This document shows positions 19,692-29,781 of a stretch of 64,000 nt of DNA, piece by piece. A program made the position numbers and the translations under genes. The notes beneath the pieces are model-generated. The model saw only the letters and a program-made list of their open reading frames with translations, ran no database searches and was not told where the DNA came from. Origin of the DNA: Cellulomonas sp. KH9 (GTDB taxonomy: Bacteria; Actinomycetota; Actinomycetes; Actinomycetales; Cellulomonadaceae). Positions within the stretch are counted from its first letter, which is position 1. The number at the start of each line of letters is the position of its first letter. Location: contig NZ_FOSE01000002.1 in the NCBI RefSeq assembly GCF_900114185.1, positions 745,909 to 809,908 of the forward strand, written 5' to 3'.

Positions 19692-21275
19692 TCAGCCGGC
19701 GTACGTCTCGACCTCCGCGACGCGCGGTGTGCCGGTCGACGCGAGGATCTCCACGTTGAGCTTGGTCAGGGACGTGGCCCGGAAGGTCAGGGTCCCGGCA
19801 CCGTCGCCCGTGGCGAGCACGGCGCCCGTGGAGTTGTCGACGACCCGCCACGCCCCGACGGACCCCGCGGAGCCTGCCGGCTCGCGCAGCACGACCCGGG
19901 CGACCGTGGTCGCCGAGCCCCACTTCACCGAGATGCGGCCCGTCGAGCCGTTCGGCTGCCAGTACGTGCTCAGCGAGCCGTCGATCGCGTTGCCGTAGCT
20001 GGTGCCGCCGCCCTTGCCGGAGCCGTCGGCGCCCGCGCCCAGGCTGAGGTTGCGCCCCACGGGCGGCGCGGTGGGCGTCGGCGTGGACGGCTGTGCCGAC
20101 GGAATGGGGCCTGCGGTGGGGCCCGTGGTCGGCGCGGACGTCGGCGCCGCCGTGGGTGCCGGGCTCTGCGGCGTGCAGGACCCGTTCGACACCTGGTTGC
20201 CCTTGTTCGCCCCCGCGGTGGCCCGCACCAGCGCCGGCACGCAGCTCGCGCCGTCGAGCCGGTACGAGTACGGGACCGAGACCGTGGTGGTCGACGTGAC
20301 GTTCGGACCCGCGGGGTTCGTGTCGCTCCCCCGCGACGACCAGGTCACGTCGTCGAACACGTTGCCGGAGACCTGCCAGTAGCCCGGCAGGTCCGTGTAG
20401 AACGTGCCGAGCACGTCCTTCGAGTCCTCGAAGTAGTTGTTGTCGACCTTGGCCCTGCCGCCGGCGCGGGCGTTGATCCCCGACTCCTTGATGCCGACGT
20501 AGTGGTTGTTGAAGATGTGCGCCGTCGCCCCGCGCAGCAGCGGCACGCGTGAGTCGAGGTTCTCGTAGAGGTTGTGGTGGTAGGTCACCGGGCCGTTGCC
20601 CAGGTCGCTGTCGCCGGACCCGACGAGGCCCCCACGGCCGGAGTTGCGCAGGATGCTGTACGAGAGCGTCACGTACCGCGTGTCTCCCTTCATGTCGAAC
20701 AGGCCGTCGTACCCCTCGGACTCCCCGCCGGACGCCTCGAGCGTCACGTGGTCGACCCAGACGTTGCTGACACCGCTCTCCATGCCGATGGCGTCGCCGC
20801 CGTTGGACGTGGGCGACCCGGACTTCTTGACGTTCCGGACGGTGACGTTCTGGACGATGATGTTGCGCGCCTCGCGGATGTGGATGCCGACCTGGTCGAA
20901 CACCGCGCCGCTGCCGACGCCCACGAGCGTCACGTTGCTCACCTGCTTGAGCTCGATGACGCCGGCGGCCGTGCTGCAGCTGCTGCCGGAGACCTTGGCG
21001 GTGTTGGCGTGGTTGACGGTGCCGGACACCTCGATGACGATCGGGGTGCTGCTGCTCGCGCGGCCGCACAGGGCCTCGTGGATCTGGGTGCCGGTCGTGG
21101 CGCGGACGGTCCGCCCGCCGGCGCCGCCGGTGGTGCCTCCGTTCTGCGAGGCGAAGCCGTCGGCGGCGCCGGTGGCCGCCTGGGCAGGGATGGTCAGCAC
21201 GGACACGCCGACGGCCGTGGCCAGGGCCGCAGCGACCCCGGTCGCCAGGAGTCGTGTCGCGACAGGTCGTCTCAT
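19692..21275 (-). CDS. secreted pectate lyase (PL1 type) with C-terminal F5/8 type C-like domain
   Basis: 527 aa from ATG at 21275. A signal peptide ends at PAQA (about residue 33). The beta-helix lyase domain (about 45-350) has VWVDHVTLE, TYHHNLYENLDSRVPLLRG and AHIFNNHYVG. A Pro/Thr linker (about 368-407) leads to a 120-residue C-terminal domain (NAIDGSLSTYWQP, RVVLREPAG, FRATSLTKLNVEI) typical of F5/8 type C (discoidin-like, CBM32-type) carbohydrate-binding modules. It differs from the first lyase in accessory modules but should act on the same kind of substrate. The identical palindrome lies 101 bases upstream of its start codon. Confidence 0.92.
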   Translation of the reverse strand: MRRPVATRLLATGVAAALATAVGVSVLTIPAQAATGAADGFASQNGGTTGGAGGRTVRATTGTQIHEALCGRASSSTPIVIEVSGTVNHANTAKVSGSSCSTAAGVIELKQVSNVTLVGVGSGAVFDQVGIHIREARNIIVQNVTVRNVKKSGSPTSNGGDAIGMESGVSNVWVDHVTLEASGGESEGYDGLFDMKGDTRYVTLSYSILRNSGRGGLVGSGDSDLGNGPVTYHHNLYENLDSRVPLLRGATAHIFNNHYVGIKESGINARAGGRAKVDNNYFEDSKDVLGTFYTDLPGYWQVSGNVFDDVTWSSRGSDTNPAGPNVTSTTTVSVPYSYRLDGASCVPALVRATAGANKGNQVSNGSCTPQSPAPTAAPTSAPTTGPTAGPIPSAQPSTPTPTAPPVGRNLSLGAGADGSGKGGGTSYGNAIDGSLSTYWQPNGSTGRISVKWGSATTVARVVLREPAGSAGSVGAWRVVDNSTGAVLATGDGAGTLTFRATSLTKLNVEILASTGTPRVAEVETYAG

Positions 21276-21376
21276 CGTTGCCTCTTCTCGTCGTCGAGCA
21301 CGGTCGGACCGGTGCGTGCCCCGCGGGATGCACCGTCCGGCCCGGTCGCACCGCGACGATGCGGTGCACTGGGACG

Positions 21377-21388
21377 GAAACCGGTTTC
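21377..21388. promoter_or_regulatory. putative LacI-type operator GAAACCGGTTTC (copy 2)
   Basis: Perfect 12-bp palindrome identical to 9677-9688, here in the 226-base region between the pectate lyase (minus strand) and the small gene at 21502 (plus strand). A further sequence GAGCGCTTTC at 21401-21410 is partly like the core of cellulose-regulator (CelR) boxes, but matches poorly outside the centre. Confidence 0.6.
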
Positions 21389-21501
21389 TCGACCGTAGGC
21401 GAGCGCTTTCCCCCGCAGCAAGGTGTCCGCGGGCGACGAAACCTTTAGCCGCCGGCCCCGGCCCCTCGACCCCGGCCGCCCGCCCGTGCCACGCTGCCCG
21501 G

Positions 21502-21795
21502 ATGAGCGCCCTGACGTTGTGCTGCCTGCTGCGGGCCGTCCCCGGCCGGGAGGCGGCCCTGCAGGCCTACGAGGACGCCGTGCTGGCCCTGCTGCCCGAC
21601 CACGGCGGCAGCGTCCTGCAGCGCGCCGTGGGCGACGGGGGCGACGGGCAGCCGCACGAGGTCCAGATCCTGCGGTTCCCGGACGCGGCAGCGCTCGACG
21701 CCTACGTCGCCGACCCCCGGCGCGCGCGGATGGCCGACGAGCGGGACCGGGTCGTCGCCCGGACGGAGGTGTTCCCGGTCGCCCTGCGGACCTGA
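21502..21795 (+). CDS. small DUF1330/dimeric alpha-beta barrel-like protein
   Basis: 97 aa from ATG at 21502. The pattern LTLCCLLRAVPGREAALQAYEDAVLALLPDHGG (shown in part) followed by HEVQILRFPDAAALDAYVADPRR looks like the ferredoxin-like dimeric barrel of DUF1330 or antibiotic-monooxygenase-type proteins. No catalytic residues can be assigned. It stands alone and ends just before a large hairpin. Confidence 0.7.
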   Translation: MSALTLCCLLRAVPGREAALQAYEDAVLALLPDHGGSVLQRAVGDGGDGQPHEVQILRFPDAAALDAYVADPRRARMADERDRVVARTEVFPVALRT

Positions 21796-21814
21796 CGTCC
21801 CCCGGAAACGCCGA

Positions 21815-21856
21815 AGGCCGCGTCGGGTTCCTGGTCCCAGGATCCTGACGCGGCCT
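21815..21856. terminator. long hairpin terminator
   Basis: Arms 21815-21834 and 21837-21856 pair over about 20 bp with one mismatch and one G-T pair, leaving a 2-base loop. It lies between the convergent DUF1330-like gene and tRNA-Ala and can stop both. Confidence 0.75.
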
Positions 21857-21872
21857 CGCCGTCGTTCTCGGG

Positions 21873-21945
21873 TGGAGCTGAGGGGACTCGAACCCCTGAC
21901 CCCCTGCATGCCATGCAGGTGCGCTACCAGCTGCGCCACAGCCCC
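21873..21945 (-). tRNA. tRNA-Ala (anticodon GGC)
   Basis: 73 bases without the CCA end. On the minus strand it starts GGGGCTG and ends CAGCTCC plus discriminator A (one G-T pair). The anticodon stem-loop is CCTGC-ATGGCAT-GCAGG, giving anticodon GGC for alanine. The T arm reads GGGGTTCGAGTCCCC. CCA is not encoded. Confidence 0.95.
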
Positions 21946-21988
21946 GTGGTCCGCGGACGGACCCCGTCGCCCCGAAGGGCGCCCGGTG

Positions 21989-22019
21989 AGTCTAGGACGA
22001 ACGAGCCGCAGAACGCCAA
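21989..22019 (-). promoter_or_regulatory. possible promoter for tRNA-Ala
   Basis: On the minus strand TTGGCG (22014-22019) and TAGACT (21989-21994) are separated by 19 bases; transcription would begin some 37 bases before the tRNA. The spacing is long, so this is tentative. Confidence 0.35.
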
Positions 22020-22058
22020 TCGCGCCCCGGCAGGGGCCGTGTGACGTGCGACATGCCG

Positions 22059-22760
22059 TCAGTCCGGGTCACGTGTGGCGTCGTCGGCGGCCTCCTGCGC
22101 GGGCTCCGGGTCGGGGCCGGCGTTCCAGTCCGCGGAGGCGTCGGTCGGCCCCACGTTGTAGCCCAGCAGACGCCAGGCCGGGTCCGCGTCGGCGGACGAC
22201 GCGGCCAGCAGCTCGGCCCAGTGGGCGTTGTGCATGCCGACGATGCCGCGCCACTCGGGGTCCTGCCCGAGCAGGTCGGCCACGACCGAGCCGAGCGCCG
22301 AACCGTGCGACACGACGACGAGCGTCCCGCCCTCGGGCGTGCGCCCCACCTGGTCGCGCACGGCCTCCCCCATGCGGGCCGCGACCTCGGCGCGCGTCTC
22401 GGCGCCGACCCCGACCGGGTCCCCGCCGGCTCGCCACTCGCGGAACTCCTGCGGCCAGCGGGCCTCGATGTCGTGGCCGGTCATGCCCTCCCACTCGCCG
22501 AAGGCCCGCTCCCGCAGCCGCGGGTCCAGCTCCACGGGGACGCCGACCGCGCGGGCCAGGTACCCCGCGGTGTCGACCGCGCGCGAGAGGTCCGACGCGA
22601 CGATGCGCACCGGGCGGTGGCGGGCGGCCAGGCGCGCCGCGGAGACCCGCGCCTGCCAGTGCCCGACCTCGTCCAGGGGGATGTCGATCTGTCCCTGCAG
22701 CCGGGCCAGGGCGTTGTAGGCCGTCCGCGCGTGCCGCCAGAGCAGCAGGTGCTGCCTCAC
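22059..22760 (-). CDS. histidine phosphatase superfamily protein
   Basis: 233 aa from GTG at 22760, which overlaps the rsfS stop by 4 bp (GTGA). The phospho-acceptor motif is RHARTAYN, an RHA variant of the usual RHG. Also present are ASDLSRAVDTA, ERAFGEWEG and VVSHGSALG, the second catalytic His. It is a phosphoglycerate-mutase-like phosphatase; the substrate is not known. It is the last gene of the nadD-rsfS operon. Confidence 0.88.
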   Translation of the reverse strand: MRQHLLLWRHARTAYNALARLQGQIDIPLDEVGHWQARVSAARLAARHRPVRIVASDLSRAVDTAGYLARAVGVPVELDPRLRERAFGEWEGMTGHDIEARWPQEFREWRAGGDPVGVGAETRAEVAARMGEAVRDQVGRTPEGGTLVVVSHGSALGSVVADLLGQDPEWRGIVGMHNAHWAELLAASSADADPAWRLLGYNVGPTDASADWNAGPDPEPAQEAADDATRDPD

Positions 22761-23140
22761 GCGTCGGCCTGCTCGCCCCGCTCGTCCGGGGGAAGCTCGA
22801 TCACCGGGCAGTCCTTCCAGAGCCGCTCGAGGGCGTAGTAGACGCGGTCCTCGGCGTGCTGCACGTGCACGACGACGTCACCGAAGTCGATGAGCACCCA
22901 GCGGCCCTGGGCCTTGCCCTCGCGGCGCACGGGCTTCGCACCGAGCTTGTGCAGGGACTCCTCGACGGCGTCGACGATCGCGCCGACCTGCCGCTCGTTC
23001 GTCCCGGACGCGATGAGGAACACGTCCGTGAGGACGAGCTGCTCGCTCACGTCGAGCGCGATGATCTCCTGCGCCTTGAGGTCGGATGCGGCGCGGGCGG
23101 CGGCGTGGGCCAGCTCGATCGCACGGGTGCTCGCGGGCAC
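22757..23140 (-). CDS. rsfS: ribosome silencing factor RsfS
   Basis: 127 aa from GTG at 23140, with GAGGAG five bases upstream. Iojap/DUF143 motifs: KAQEIIALDVSEQLVLTDVF (shown up to 20), IASGTNERQVGAIVD, WVLIDFGDVVVHV and RVYYALERLWKD. The protein binds L14 on the large subunit and blocks joining of the subunits when nutrients fall. It sits downstream of nadD, the usual bacterial order, separated here by a Pro-rich membrane protein gene. Confidence 0.95.
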   Translation of the reverse strand: MPASTRAIELAHAAARAASDLKAQEIIALDVSEQLVLTDVFLIASGTNERQVGAIVDAVEESLHKLGAKPVRREGKAQGRWVLIDFGDVVVHVQHAEDRVYYALERLWKDCPVIELPPDERGEQADA

Positions 23141-23189
23141 GTGGGCTCCTCGGGTCGGGGGGCGGCGCGGCCGGGGAGACCGCCGCCGC

Positions 23190-23251
23190 GGGATGCGGGT
23201 GGTACGGGATGCGGTGGTGCCGGGTGCGGGGGTGCCGGGCGGTGCACTGCC
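23190..23251. repeat. degenerate G-rich repeats of about 15 bp
   Basis: In the 161-base gap between rsfS and the Pro-rich membrane protein, units such as GGGATGCGGTGGTGCC (23206), GGGTGCGGGGGTGCC (23222) and GGGCGGTGCACTGCC (23237) follow one another. Apart from the rsfS ribosome site nothing else is seen in this gap. Confidence 0.5.
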
Positions 23252-23301
23252 GGGCGCAGCCCCGCCGGACGCGGCGGTGCGGGTCGGTCGGGTGCCGTCG
23301 C

Positions 23302-24630
23302 TCAGAGCGGGCCGGCGCGGCTCGTGACCCAGCCGCTCACGGCGGCCGCGGCCTCGGCGGCGCCGTCGGCGCCGCGCGTCCGGATGTAGAGCAGCATGAT
23401 GAGGAAGCCGAGCACGAAGGCCACGGCCGCCAGGATCAGGACGTGCAGCCAGGTGTACGGGTGGATCCGCCGTCCCGGCTCGTCGTCGTCCTCGTCGTCC
23501 AGGTCGTCCTCGTCGTACGGCGGACGCGAGACACCCCACGGCGGGGCGGCCTTCTCGTCGGAGGCCCCGGCCACGGGGTCGGGGCCCGCGACGGGCGTCC
23601 GCGGCCAGCCGTCGACCGCCGGCTCCCCCGCGGCCCGCTGGGGTGCCGCGGGCGCGGCCGGGGCACCGCCCGGCGTCCAGACGGGGGACGCCGTCGGTGC
23701 GGCGGACGCCGCGGGCGCCGGCACGGCGGGCTCGACGCGCGGCGAGGCCGGCTCGGTGCGCGGTGCGGTCGCGGCGGATGCCTGGAACGAGCTGAGGGAC
23801 GGCGTCGGCCCGGCCGGCCGCCGGTCGTCGGACGAGGGCTGCGAGGGCGTCCAGGGCGCGGGCGGCTGACCGGTGGGCGCTGCCTGCGTGCCGGGGCCCC
23901 AGGCGGAGGTGCGGGGCGGGGCCGCGGCCGGCGGGGCCGCGGCCGGCGGGGCCGCGGAGGCCGCCCAGCTGGGTGCACCGGAGGGCGAGGCGGTCGCGCC
24001 CGGCTCCCGGTTCCACGGGGTGCGCGCCTCGGGGCGCGAGGTCGCCGCGGGGCCCGACGGCTGCGACGGGGGCTGCGCCCACGGGCGTGCCGGCGACGCC
24101 GCCGCCGAGGGGCCACCGGTCGGGCGCGACGTCGCGGGGGCGTCGGCACCCTGCGGGGCGCCCCAGGACGGGCCCGCGGCGGCGGGGCGGGGCGCCGTCG
24201 ACGGCACCGGGCGGTGCTGCGGGGTCGCGGGGCGCGGCGCCGGCGGCGGCGTCCCCGGACGCGGCGCCGTGGGGCCGGACGTCCGCGGGCCGGCCGTCGG
24301 GTCGAGTGCCGCGTCACGGTACGACCGTCGCGAGCGGGACGCGTCACCGACGGCCGGGCCCTGCGCGGGCGCCGGAGCCGGGGCACCCGGCCCCGTCGCC
24401 GCGGGCCGCGGGGTCGGCTGGACGGCACCCGCCGACCAGGCGGGCGTACCGCCGGCAGCGGCCGACGACGTCCCCGCGGGCGGGGTCACGAGCCTGCTGC
24501 GCATGGCGCGGCGCGACGCGGGTGCGACCGGCTCGTCGGACGGGGGCAGCGGGGCACCGGAGCCCTGGCCACCGTCCTGGGCCGCCCGCTCCATCTCACG
24601 ACGGCGGCGGCGCTCTCCGGGTTCACTCAT
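23302..24630 (-). CDS. Pro/Ala-rich single-pass membrane protein
   Basis: 442 aa from ATG at 24630, overlapping the end of nadD by 8 bp. The start is charged ([15 protein letters not shown]), then about 340 residues of low-complexity Pro, Ala, Gly, Ser and Thr. An acidic patch ([17 protein letters not shown]) precedes one membrane helix ([20 protein letters not shown], about residues 395-414) and a short outer tail. With a long cytoplasmic disordered arm it could be a scaffold or tether, but no function is known. Its place between nadD and rsfS suggests co-expression with both. Confidence 0.72.
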   Translation of the reverse strand: MSEPGERRRRREMERAAQDGGQGSGAPLPPSDEPVAPASRRAMRSRLVTPPAGTSSAAAGGTPAWSAGAVQPTPRPAATGPGAPAPAPAQGPAVGDASRSRRSYRDAALDPTAGPRTSGPTAPRPGTPPPAPRPATPQHRPVPSTAPRPAAAGPSWGAPQGADAPATSRPTGGPSAAASPARPWAQPPSQPSGPAATSRPEARTPWNREPGATASPSGAPSWAASAAPPAAAPPAAAPPRTSAWGPGTQAAPTGQPPAPWTPSQPSSDDRRPAGPTPSLSSFQASAATAPRTEPASPRVEPAVPAPAASAAPTASPVWTPGGAPAAPAAPQRAAGEPAVDGWPRTPVAGPDPVAGASDEKAAPPWGVSRPPYDEDDLDDEDDDEPGRRIHPYTWLHVLILAAVAFVLGFLIMLLYIRTRGADGAAEAAAAVSGWVTSRAGPL

Positions 24631-25240
24631 CACGACCTCGATACAACCTGTGCTTGGCGATGTACTGGACGACCCCGTCGGGGACGAGATACCACACCGG
24701 CTCCGCAGCACGCGCACGCGCACGGATGTCGGACGAGGAGATCGCGAGGGCCGGGACCTCCAGCACGTCGACCCGCCCGGCGGGCAGGCCGTCCACCGAC
24801 AGCGGGTGCCCGGGGCGGGTGACCGCCACGAACCGCGCCATGTCGAACAGCTCGGCAGCATCCTTCCACGTGAGGATCTGCGCGATCGCGTCCGCGCCGG
24901 TGATGAAGAAGAGGTCGGCGTCCGGGCGCTCGGTCTTGAGGTCCCGCAGCGTGTCGACCGTGTAGGTGAGTCCGGCGCGGTCGATGTCCACGCGGCTCAC
25001 CGTGAACCGGGGGTTCGACGCCGTCGCGATCACCGTCATGAGGTACCGGTGCTCGGCGGGCGAGACGTCGACGTGCTGCTTGAACGTGGGCTGCCCCGTC
25101 GGCACGAACACGACCTCGTCGAGATCGAACCGCGCGGCGACCTCGCTCGCGGCCACCAGGTGGCCGTGGTGCACGGGGTCGAACGTGCCACCCATCACCC
25201 CGAGGCGTGGGCGGGCAGGGACCCCCGTGGTGGCCGGCAC
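24623..25240 (-). CDS. nadD: nicotinate-nucleotide adenylyltransferase
   Basis: 205 aa from GTG at 25240. It joins ATP and nicotinate mononucleotide to make deamido-NAD. Nucleotidyltransferase motifs: [18 protein letters not shown] (the GTFDPxHxGH signature), [25 protein letters not shown] and [10 protein letters not shown] (ISSTxIR type). The family length is normal. Gap of 2 bases to the small gene upstream and an 8-bp overlap with the gene downstream show an operon. Confidence 0.96.
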   Translation of the reverse strand: MPATTGVPARPRLGVMGGTFDPVHHGHLVAASEVAARFDLDEVVFVPTGQPTFKQHVDVSPAEHRYLMTVIATASNPRFTVSRVDIDRAGLTYTVDTLRDLKTERPDADLFFITGADAIAQILTWKDAAELFDMARFVAVTRPGHPLSVDGLPAGRVDVLEVPALAISSSDIRARARAAEPVWYLVPDGVVQYIAKHRLYRGRDE

Positions 25241-25242
25241 CG

Positions 25243-25398
25243 TCAGTGGCGCGTCCCGACGGAGCGGAAGGCGTACGTCACGAGGAGCATCGCCAGGAGC
25301 CCCACGAACGCGCCGACACCGAAGACGGCCGGCGCGAACGGCAGCGCCTCGGAGTGCTCGGCGGCGGTCTCTGCCGCGGCGATGAGGGTGGCGTGCAC
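25243..25398 (-). CDS. small membrane protein upstream of nadD
   Basis: 51 aa from GTG at 25398, with a perfect AGGAGG five bases before it, which fixes the start despite an open frame further upstream. One membrane helix (about 23-43: [20 protein letters not shown]) follows an acidic N-terminus, and the protein ends in a basic tail (RSVGTRH). It stops 2 bases before nadD, so it is surely cotranscribed. No function known. Confidence 0.78.
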   Translation of the reverse strand: MHATLIAAAETAAEHSEALPFAPAVFGVGAFVGLLAMLLVTYAFRSVGTRH

Positions 25399-25530
25399 GT
25401 CGTCCTCCTGGGGGTTCACGTCGGTCCTGCGGGTCGGTGGCGGCACACGCCCGGGAGGGGCCCGCGCCACGGCCACCCAGTCTCGCACGCGGGGCCGTGG
25501 TGCAGGACCACCGACCGCCCGCCGGGCGGG

Positions 25531-26835
25531 TCAGGGACGCACGTGGCCGTCACCGTGCACGACCCACTTGGTGGTGGTCAGCTCGGACAGGCCCATCGGA
25601 CCGCGCGCGTGCAGCTTCTGCGTGGAGATGCCGATCTCGGCACCGAGCCCGAACTGCCCGCCGTCCGTGAACCGCGTGGACGCGTTCACGATGACCGCGG
25701 CCGCGTCCACCTCCGCCACGAACCGCTCGGAGGCGCGCAGGTCCCGCGTGACGATCGCCTCGGTGTGCCCGGTGGACCACCGCCGCACGTGCGCGACGGC
25801 GGCGTCGAGGTCCTCCACCACGCGGACCGCGAGGTCGAGCGACAGGTACTCGGTGCCCCAGTCCTCCTCGGTCGCGGGGACCGCGGCGGCCCCCGCCGGC
25901 ACGTGCGTCAACGTCACCTCGTCCCCGTGGACCGTCACCCCGGCCGTCGCCAGCGCCGTGAGCGCCGCCGGCAGGAAGGTGTCGGCCACGTCACGGTGCA
26001 CGAGCAGGGTCTCGACCGCGTTGCACACCCCGACGCGCTGCGTCTTCGAGTTCAGCAGGATCGCCAGCGCGTCGGCGTGGTCGGCGCTCGCGTCGACGTA
26101 CAGGTGGCAGTTGCCCACGCCGGTCTCGATGACCGGCACGGTGGCCTCCCGCACGACCGTCGCGATGAGGTCCGCTCCCCCGCGCGGCACGAGCACGTCC
26201 ACCAGGCCGCGCGCGTGCATCAGCGCGACGGCCCCCGGACGCCCCCACGCGTCGACGGACTGGACCAGGTCGCCCGGGAGCCCCTGCGCCTCCAGCGCGT
26301 CGGCCAGGACCCGCACGACGACCTCGTTGGACCGTGCCGCGGCGGACCCGCCGCGCAGCACCACGGCGTTCCCGCTCTTCAGGGCGAGGCCCGCGGCGTC
26401 CACCGTGACGTTCGGGCGCGCCTCGTAGATCATCCCGACGACGCCCATCGGCACCCGGACCTGCCGCAGCCGCAGCCCGTTGGGCAGCGTCGACCCGCGC
26501 ACGACCTCCCCGACGGGGTCCGGGAGGGCCGCGAGCTCCCGCAGGGCGTCGGCGATCGCCGCGACGCGCTCCGGCGTCAGCGCGAGCCGGTCGAGCAGGC
26601 CCGGCGACATCCCGGCTGCGCGCTCCCGCTCGACGTCCTGCACGTTCGCGGCCAGCACCCGGTCGGTCGCAGCCACCAGCGCGTCGGCCATGGCGTGCAG
26701 CGCGGCGTCCTTGGTGGCCCGCGTCGCGGTGGCCAGGGTGCGGGACGCCTCGCGGGCACGACGCGCGACGGCGAGGACCGCCTCCTCGGGGTCGACGAGC
26801 GCGGCGGGTGTCGACTGCTCCAGCGACGTGGTCAT
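25531..26835 (-). CDS. proA: gamma-glutamyl phosphate reductase
   Basis: 434 aa from ATG at 26835. It reduces gamma-glutamyl phosphate with NADPH, the second step of proline synthesis. Typical motifs: [36 protein letters not shown], the catalytic Cys in [26 protein letters not shown], and [20 protein letters not shown]. It follows proB by 67 bases, consistent with a proBA unit. The 132 bases to the next gene hold the ribosome site of the small membrane protein. Confidence 0.97.
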   Translation of the reverse strand: MTTSLEQSTPAALVDPEEAVLAVARRAREASRTLATATRATKDAALHAMADALVAATDRVLAANVQDVERERAAGMSPGLLDRLALTPERVAAIADALRELAALPDPVGEVVRGSTLPNGLRLRQVRVPMGVVGMIYEARPNVTVDAAGLALKSGNAVVLRGGSAAARSNEVVVRVLADALEAQGLPGDLVQSVDAWGRPGAVALMHARGLVDVLVPRGGADLIATVVREATVPVIETGVGNCHLYVDASADHADALAILLNSKTQRVGVCNAVETLLVHRDVADTFLPAALTALATAGVTVHGDEVTLTHVPAGAAAVPATEEDWGTEYLSLDLAVRVVEDLDAAVAHVRRWSTGHTEAIVTRDLRASERFVAEVDAAAVIVNASTRFTDGGQFGLGAEIGISTQKLHARGPMGLSELTTTKWVVHGDGHVRP

Positions 26836-26902
26836 GCCACCCAGGCTAGTCGCGCACGGGGCGCGGGTGCCGACCCCTCCCGCACCGTGGGCAGCCGCGG
26901 CG

Positions 26903-28051
26903 TCAGCGCCGCCGGCGCACCAGCACGAGGTCGTCACGGTGCACGAGCTCGCGGTCCCAGCCCGGGCCGAGCTCGGTCCGCAGCTCGCCCGTGGTGCGGC
27001 CCAGCAGCTGCGGGACCTCCTGCGAGCCGTAGGCGACCAGCCCGCGGGCGACGACCTCACCGGAGCCGTCGACGAGCTCGATGGGGTCACCCGCCTCGAA
27101 CGTCCCCTCGACGTCGGTGACGCCCGCGGGCAGCAGCGACGTGCGCCGGTCGACGACCGCACGCACCGCGCCGTCGTCCAGCACCAGCCGGCCGCGCGTG
27201 CGTGCCGCGTGCGCGAGCCACAGCAGGCGGATGGAGCGGCGCCGCCCGGTCGCCGCGAACCACGTGCCCACGTCCTGCCCCGCCAGCGCGTCGCCGGCGC
27301 GCGCGGCCGACGTGAGCACCACCGGGATCCCGGACTGCGTGGCGATGGCGACCGACTCCAGCTTGGTCACCATGCCGCCGGTCCCCACCGCGCTGCCGCG
27401 GGCCGTGACGTCGATGCCTGCGAGCTCGTCGAGCGCGCGCACGTCGGCGATCCGCCGCGACCCGGCACGTGAGGGCGGACCGGTGTAGAGCGCGTCGACG
27501 TCGGTGAGCAGCGCGAGCGCGTCGGCGTGCACGAGGTGCGACACCAGGGCCGCGAGCCGGTCGTTGTCGCCGAACCGGATCTCGTCGGTCGCCACCGCGT
27601 CGTTCTCGTTGATGATCGGGACGACGCCCAGGTCCAGCAGCCGCGTGAGCGTGCGGTGCGCGTTGCGGTACTGCCCGCGGCGCCACGTGTCCTCAGCCGT
27701 GAGCAGCACCTGGGCGACCGTGACGCCGTGGTTCGCGAAGGCGCGCGTGTAGTGCGCCACCAGCAGCCCCTGCCCCACGGACGCGGCGGCCTGCTGCGTC
27801 GCCAGGTCGCGCGGGCGTGCGGCCAGGCCGAGCGGGCCGATGCCCGCCGCGATCGCACCGGACGACACGAGGACGACCTGGGTGCCGGCGGCCCGCCGGG
27901 CGGCGAGGACGTCGACCACCGCGCCGAGCCGCGCGGGGTCGAGGTGCCCGTCGGGCGTCGTCAGCGAGGACGACCCCACCTTGACGACGATGCGGCCCGC
28001 ACCGGGCAGCTGGTCACGTCCCGACAGGGCGGCGGCACTCACGGCACCCAT
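26903..28051 (-). CDS. proB: glutamate 5-kinase
   Basis: 382 aa from ATG at 28051; a GTG four codons... further in is also possible. It phosphorylates glutamate, the first and feedback-controlled step of proline synthesis. Amino acid kinase motifs: [46 protein letters not shown], and [17 protein letters not shown]-terminal PUA domain (about 275-382: [26 protein letters not shown]) is present as in most bacterial ProB. It lies between obg and proA, a common actinobacterial order. Confidence 0.96.
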   Translation of the reverse strand: MGAVSAAALSGRDQLPGAGRIVVKVGSSSLTTPDGHLDPARLGAVVDVLAARRAAGTQVVLVSSGAIAAGIGPLGLAARPRDLATQQAAASVGQGLLVAHYTRAFANHGVTVAQVLLTAEDTWRRGQYRNAHRTLTRLLDLGVVPIINENDAVATDEIRFGDNDRLAALVSHLVHADALALLTDVDALYTGPPSRAGSRRIADVRALDELAGIDVTARGSAVGTGGMVTKLESVAIATQSGIPVVLTSAARAGDALAGQDVGTWFAATGRRRSIRLLWLAHAARTRGRLVLDDGAVRAVVDRRTSLLPAGVTDVEGTFEAGDPIELVDGSGEVVARGLVAYGSQEVPQLLGRTTGELRTELGPGWDRELVHRDDLVLVRRRR

Positions 28052-28129
28052 GATGCCCCGCGCCGCCCCCGGTCCCACGCACCGCCCGACCTGCGGACGC
28101 GGCGGTCCCGAGGGCGGGCGGTGCACCGG

Positions 28130-29650
28130 TCAGGCGTCGTCCGGGTCCGTCCACACACCCTGCTCGCGCTCCGTCCACAGCTCGGAGCGCGCGGCCGCCT
28201 TGGCGTCCATGCGCTCGGTGTACTCGCGGCGCTTCTGGCCGCGGGTCGGACGCGCCCGGTCCTCCAGACGCACGTCCGTGCCGCGCGGGCCGCCGAGCAG
28301 CTCGGACCCCGTGAGGAGCGTGGGCTCCCAGTCGAAGACCACCGCGTTCTCGTCCGGCCCGATGCGGACCTCGTCACCCGCGACGGCACCGGCCTTGTAC
28401 AGCGCGTCCTCGACCCCGGCGCGCGCGAGCCGGTCGGCCAGGTAGCCCACGGCCTCGTCGTTGGAGAAGTCCGTCTGGCGCACCCACCGCTCGGGCTTCT
28501 CACCCCGGATGGCGAACCAGACCTGGCCGCCGCCCTCGCGCCGCTTCACCGTGAAGCCGGTCTCGTCCACCGCACGGGGACGCAGCACGACGCGTGTCGG
28601 CTCGACCGCCGGCGCGGCGCGGCGCGCCGCGGCGACCCGCTCGGCGAGCGCGAATGTCAGGGGCCGCAGCCCTTCGTGGCTCGCGGTCGAGATCTCGAAG
28701 ACGGACAGCCCCCGGGCCTCGAGCTCGGGGCGCACGAGCTCGGCGAGCTCGCGTGCCTCGGGGACGTCGATCTTGTTGAGCACGACGACGCGCGGCCGCT
28801 CGGTGAGCGGCACACCGCCGGCGGCCACCGCCAGGTCCTCCGCGTACGCGGCGAGCTCCTGCTCGAGCACATCGAGGTCCGTGACGGGGTCGCGGTCCGG
28901 CTCGAGCGTCGCGCAGTCCAGCACGTGCACCACGACGGCGCAGCGCTCGATGTGCCGCAGGAACTCCAGCCCGAGGCCCTTGCCCTGCGACGCACCGGGG
29001 ATCAGCCCGGGGACGTCCGCCACGGTGTAGCGCGCGTCACCGGCCTGCACGACGCCCAGGTTCGGCACGAGGGTCGTGAACGGGTAGTCCGCGATCTTGG
29101 GCCGGGCGGCGGAGATCGCCGCGACGAGGCTCGACTTGCCCGCGGACGGGAACCCGACCAGTGCCACGTCGGCGATGGTCTTCAGCTCGAGGACGACGTC
29201 CGCCTCCTCGCCCGGCTCCCCCAGCAGCGCGAAGCCGGGAGCCTTGCGGCGCGGCGACGAGAGCGCGGCGTTGCCGAGCCCGCCGCGTCCCCCGGCGGCG
29301 ACGACGTAGCGCGCACCGGCTCCGACGAGGTCGGCGAGCACGGTGCCGTCGGGCGACTTCACGACGGTCCCGTCGGGCACGCTCAGGACGAGGTCGTCCG
29401 CGGTCGCGCCGCTGCGGTGGTCGCCCATGCCCTGGCCGCCCGAGGCGGCCCGGCGGTGGGGCAGGTGGTGGAACGGCAGCAGCGTGGTGACCTGAGGGTC
29501 GACCTCGACGATCACCGACCCGCCGTTGCCGCCGTTGCCGCCGTCGGGGCCGGCGAGCGGCTTGAACTTCTCGCGGTGGATGGACGCACAACCGTGCCCA
29601 CCGTCACCGCCGGTCGCGTGCAGCACGACACGGTCGACGAACGTCGCCAC
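28130..29650 (-). CDS. obg: Obg family GTPase
   Basis: 506 aa from GTG at 29650, with AGGAGG seven bases upstream. The Obg domain starts [20 protein letters not shown] and has the Gly-rich loops ([13 protein letters not shown]). The G domain has G1 [11 protein letters not shown]2 TTLVPNLG, G3 DVPGLI and G4 NKID. An OCT domain follows ([28 protein letters not shown]), then a basic tail. It works in large-subunit assembly and stress signalling. A strong hairpin separates it from rpmA, so it probably has its own promoter; its leader holds a 24-bp tandem duplication. Confidence 0.97.
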   Translation of the reverse strand: MATFVDRVVLHATGGDGGHGCASIHREKFKPLAGPDGGNGGNGGSVIVEVDPQVTTLLPFHHLPHRRAASGGQGMGDHRSGATADDLVLSVPDGTVVKSPDGTVLADLVGAGARYVVAAGGRGGLGNAALSSPRRKAPGFALLGEPGEEADVVLELKTIADVALVGFPSAGKSSLVAAISAARPKIADYPFTTLVPNLGVVQAGDARYTVADVPGLIPGASQGKGLGLEFLRHIERCAVVVHVLDCATLEPDRDPVTDLDVLEQELAAYAEDLAVAAGGVPLTERPRVVVLNKIDVPEARELAELVRPELEARGLSVFEISTASHEGLRPLTFALAERVAAARRAAPAVEPTRVVLRPRAVDETGFTVKRREGGGQVWFAIRGEKPERWVRQTDFSNDEAVGYLADRLARAGVEDALYKAGAVAGDEVRIGPDENAVVFDWEPTLLTGSELLGGPRGTDVRLEDRARPTRGQKRREYTERMDAKAAARSELWTEREQGVWTDPDDA

Positions 29651-29667
29651 GGCTGGACCTCCTTGTT

Positions 29668-29709
29668 CTGCGGGTACTGCTCTCGCTTGTCCTGCGGGTA
29701 CTGCTCTCG
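29668..29709. repeat. 24-bp tandem duplication in the obg leader
   Basis: The 18-mer CTGCGGGTACTGCTCTCG occurs exactly at 29668-29685 and 29692-29709 (period 24). On the minus strand the doubled unit would read R-E-Q-Y-P-Q-(D/N)-K in one frame. It ends right before the obg ribosome site. Confidence 0.85.
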
Positions 29710-29721
29710 ATCGTCATACGC

Positions 29722-29754
29722 CGAAGGGGCGCACCGCACCGGTGCGCCCCTTCG
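29722..29754. terminator. hairpin terminator between rpmA and obg
   Basis: A perfect 14-bp stem (29722-29735 with 29741-29754) and 5-base loop, 28 bases after the rpmA stop on the minus strand. Confidence 0.75.
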
Positions 29755-29781
29755 ACCGTGAAGCTGGGGTGTGTCGCGACC

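Noticed and set aside
21401-21410. CelR (cellulose regulator) box near the second pectate lyase
   Set aside because: Only the AGCGCT core fits; flanks match poorly against TGGGAGCGCTCCCA.
21873-22058. Integration site at tRNA-Ala
   Set aside because: No integrase, no repeated tRNA end and no foreign-looking genes next to it.
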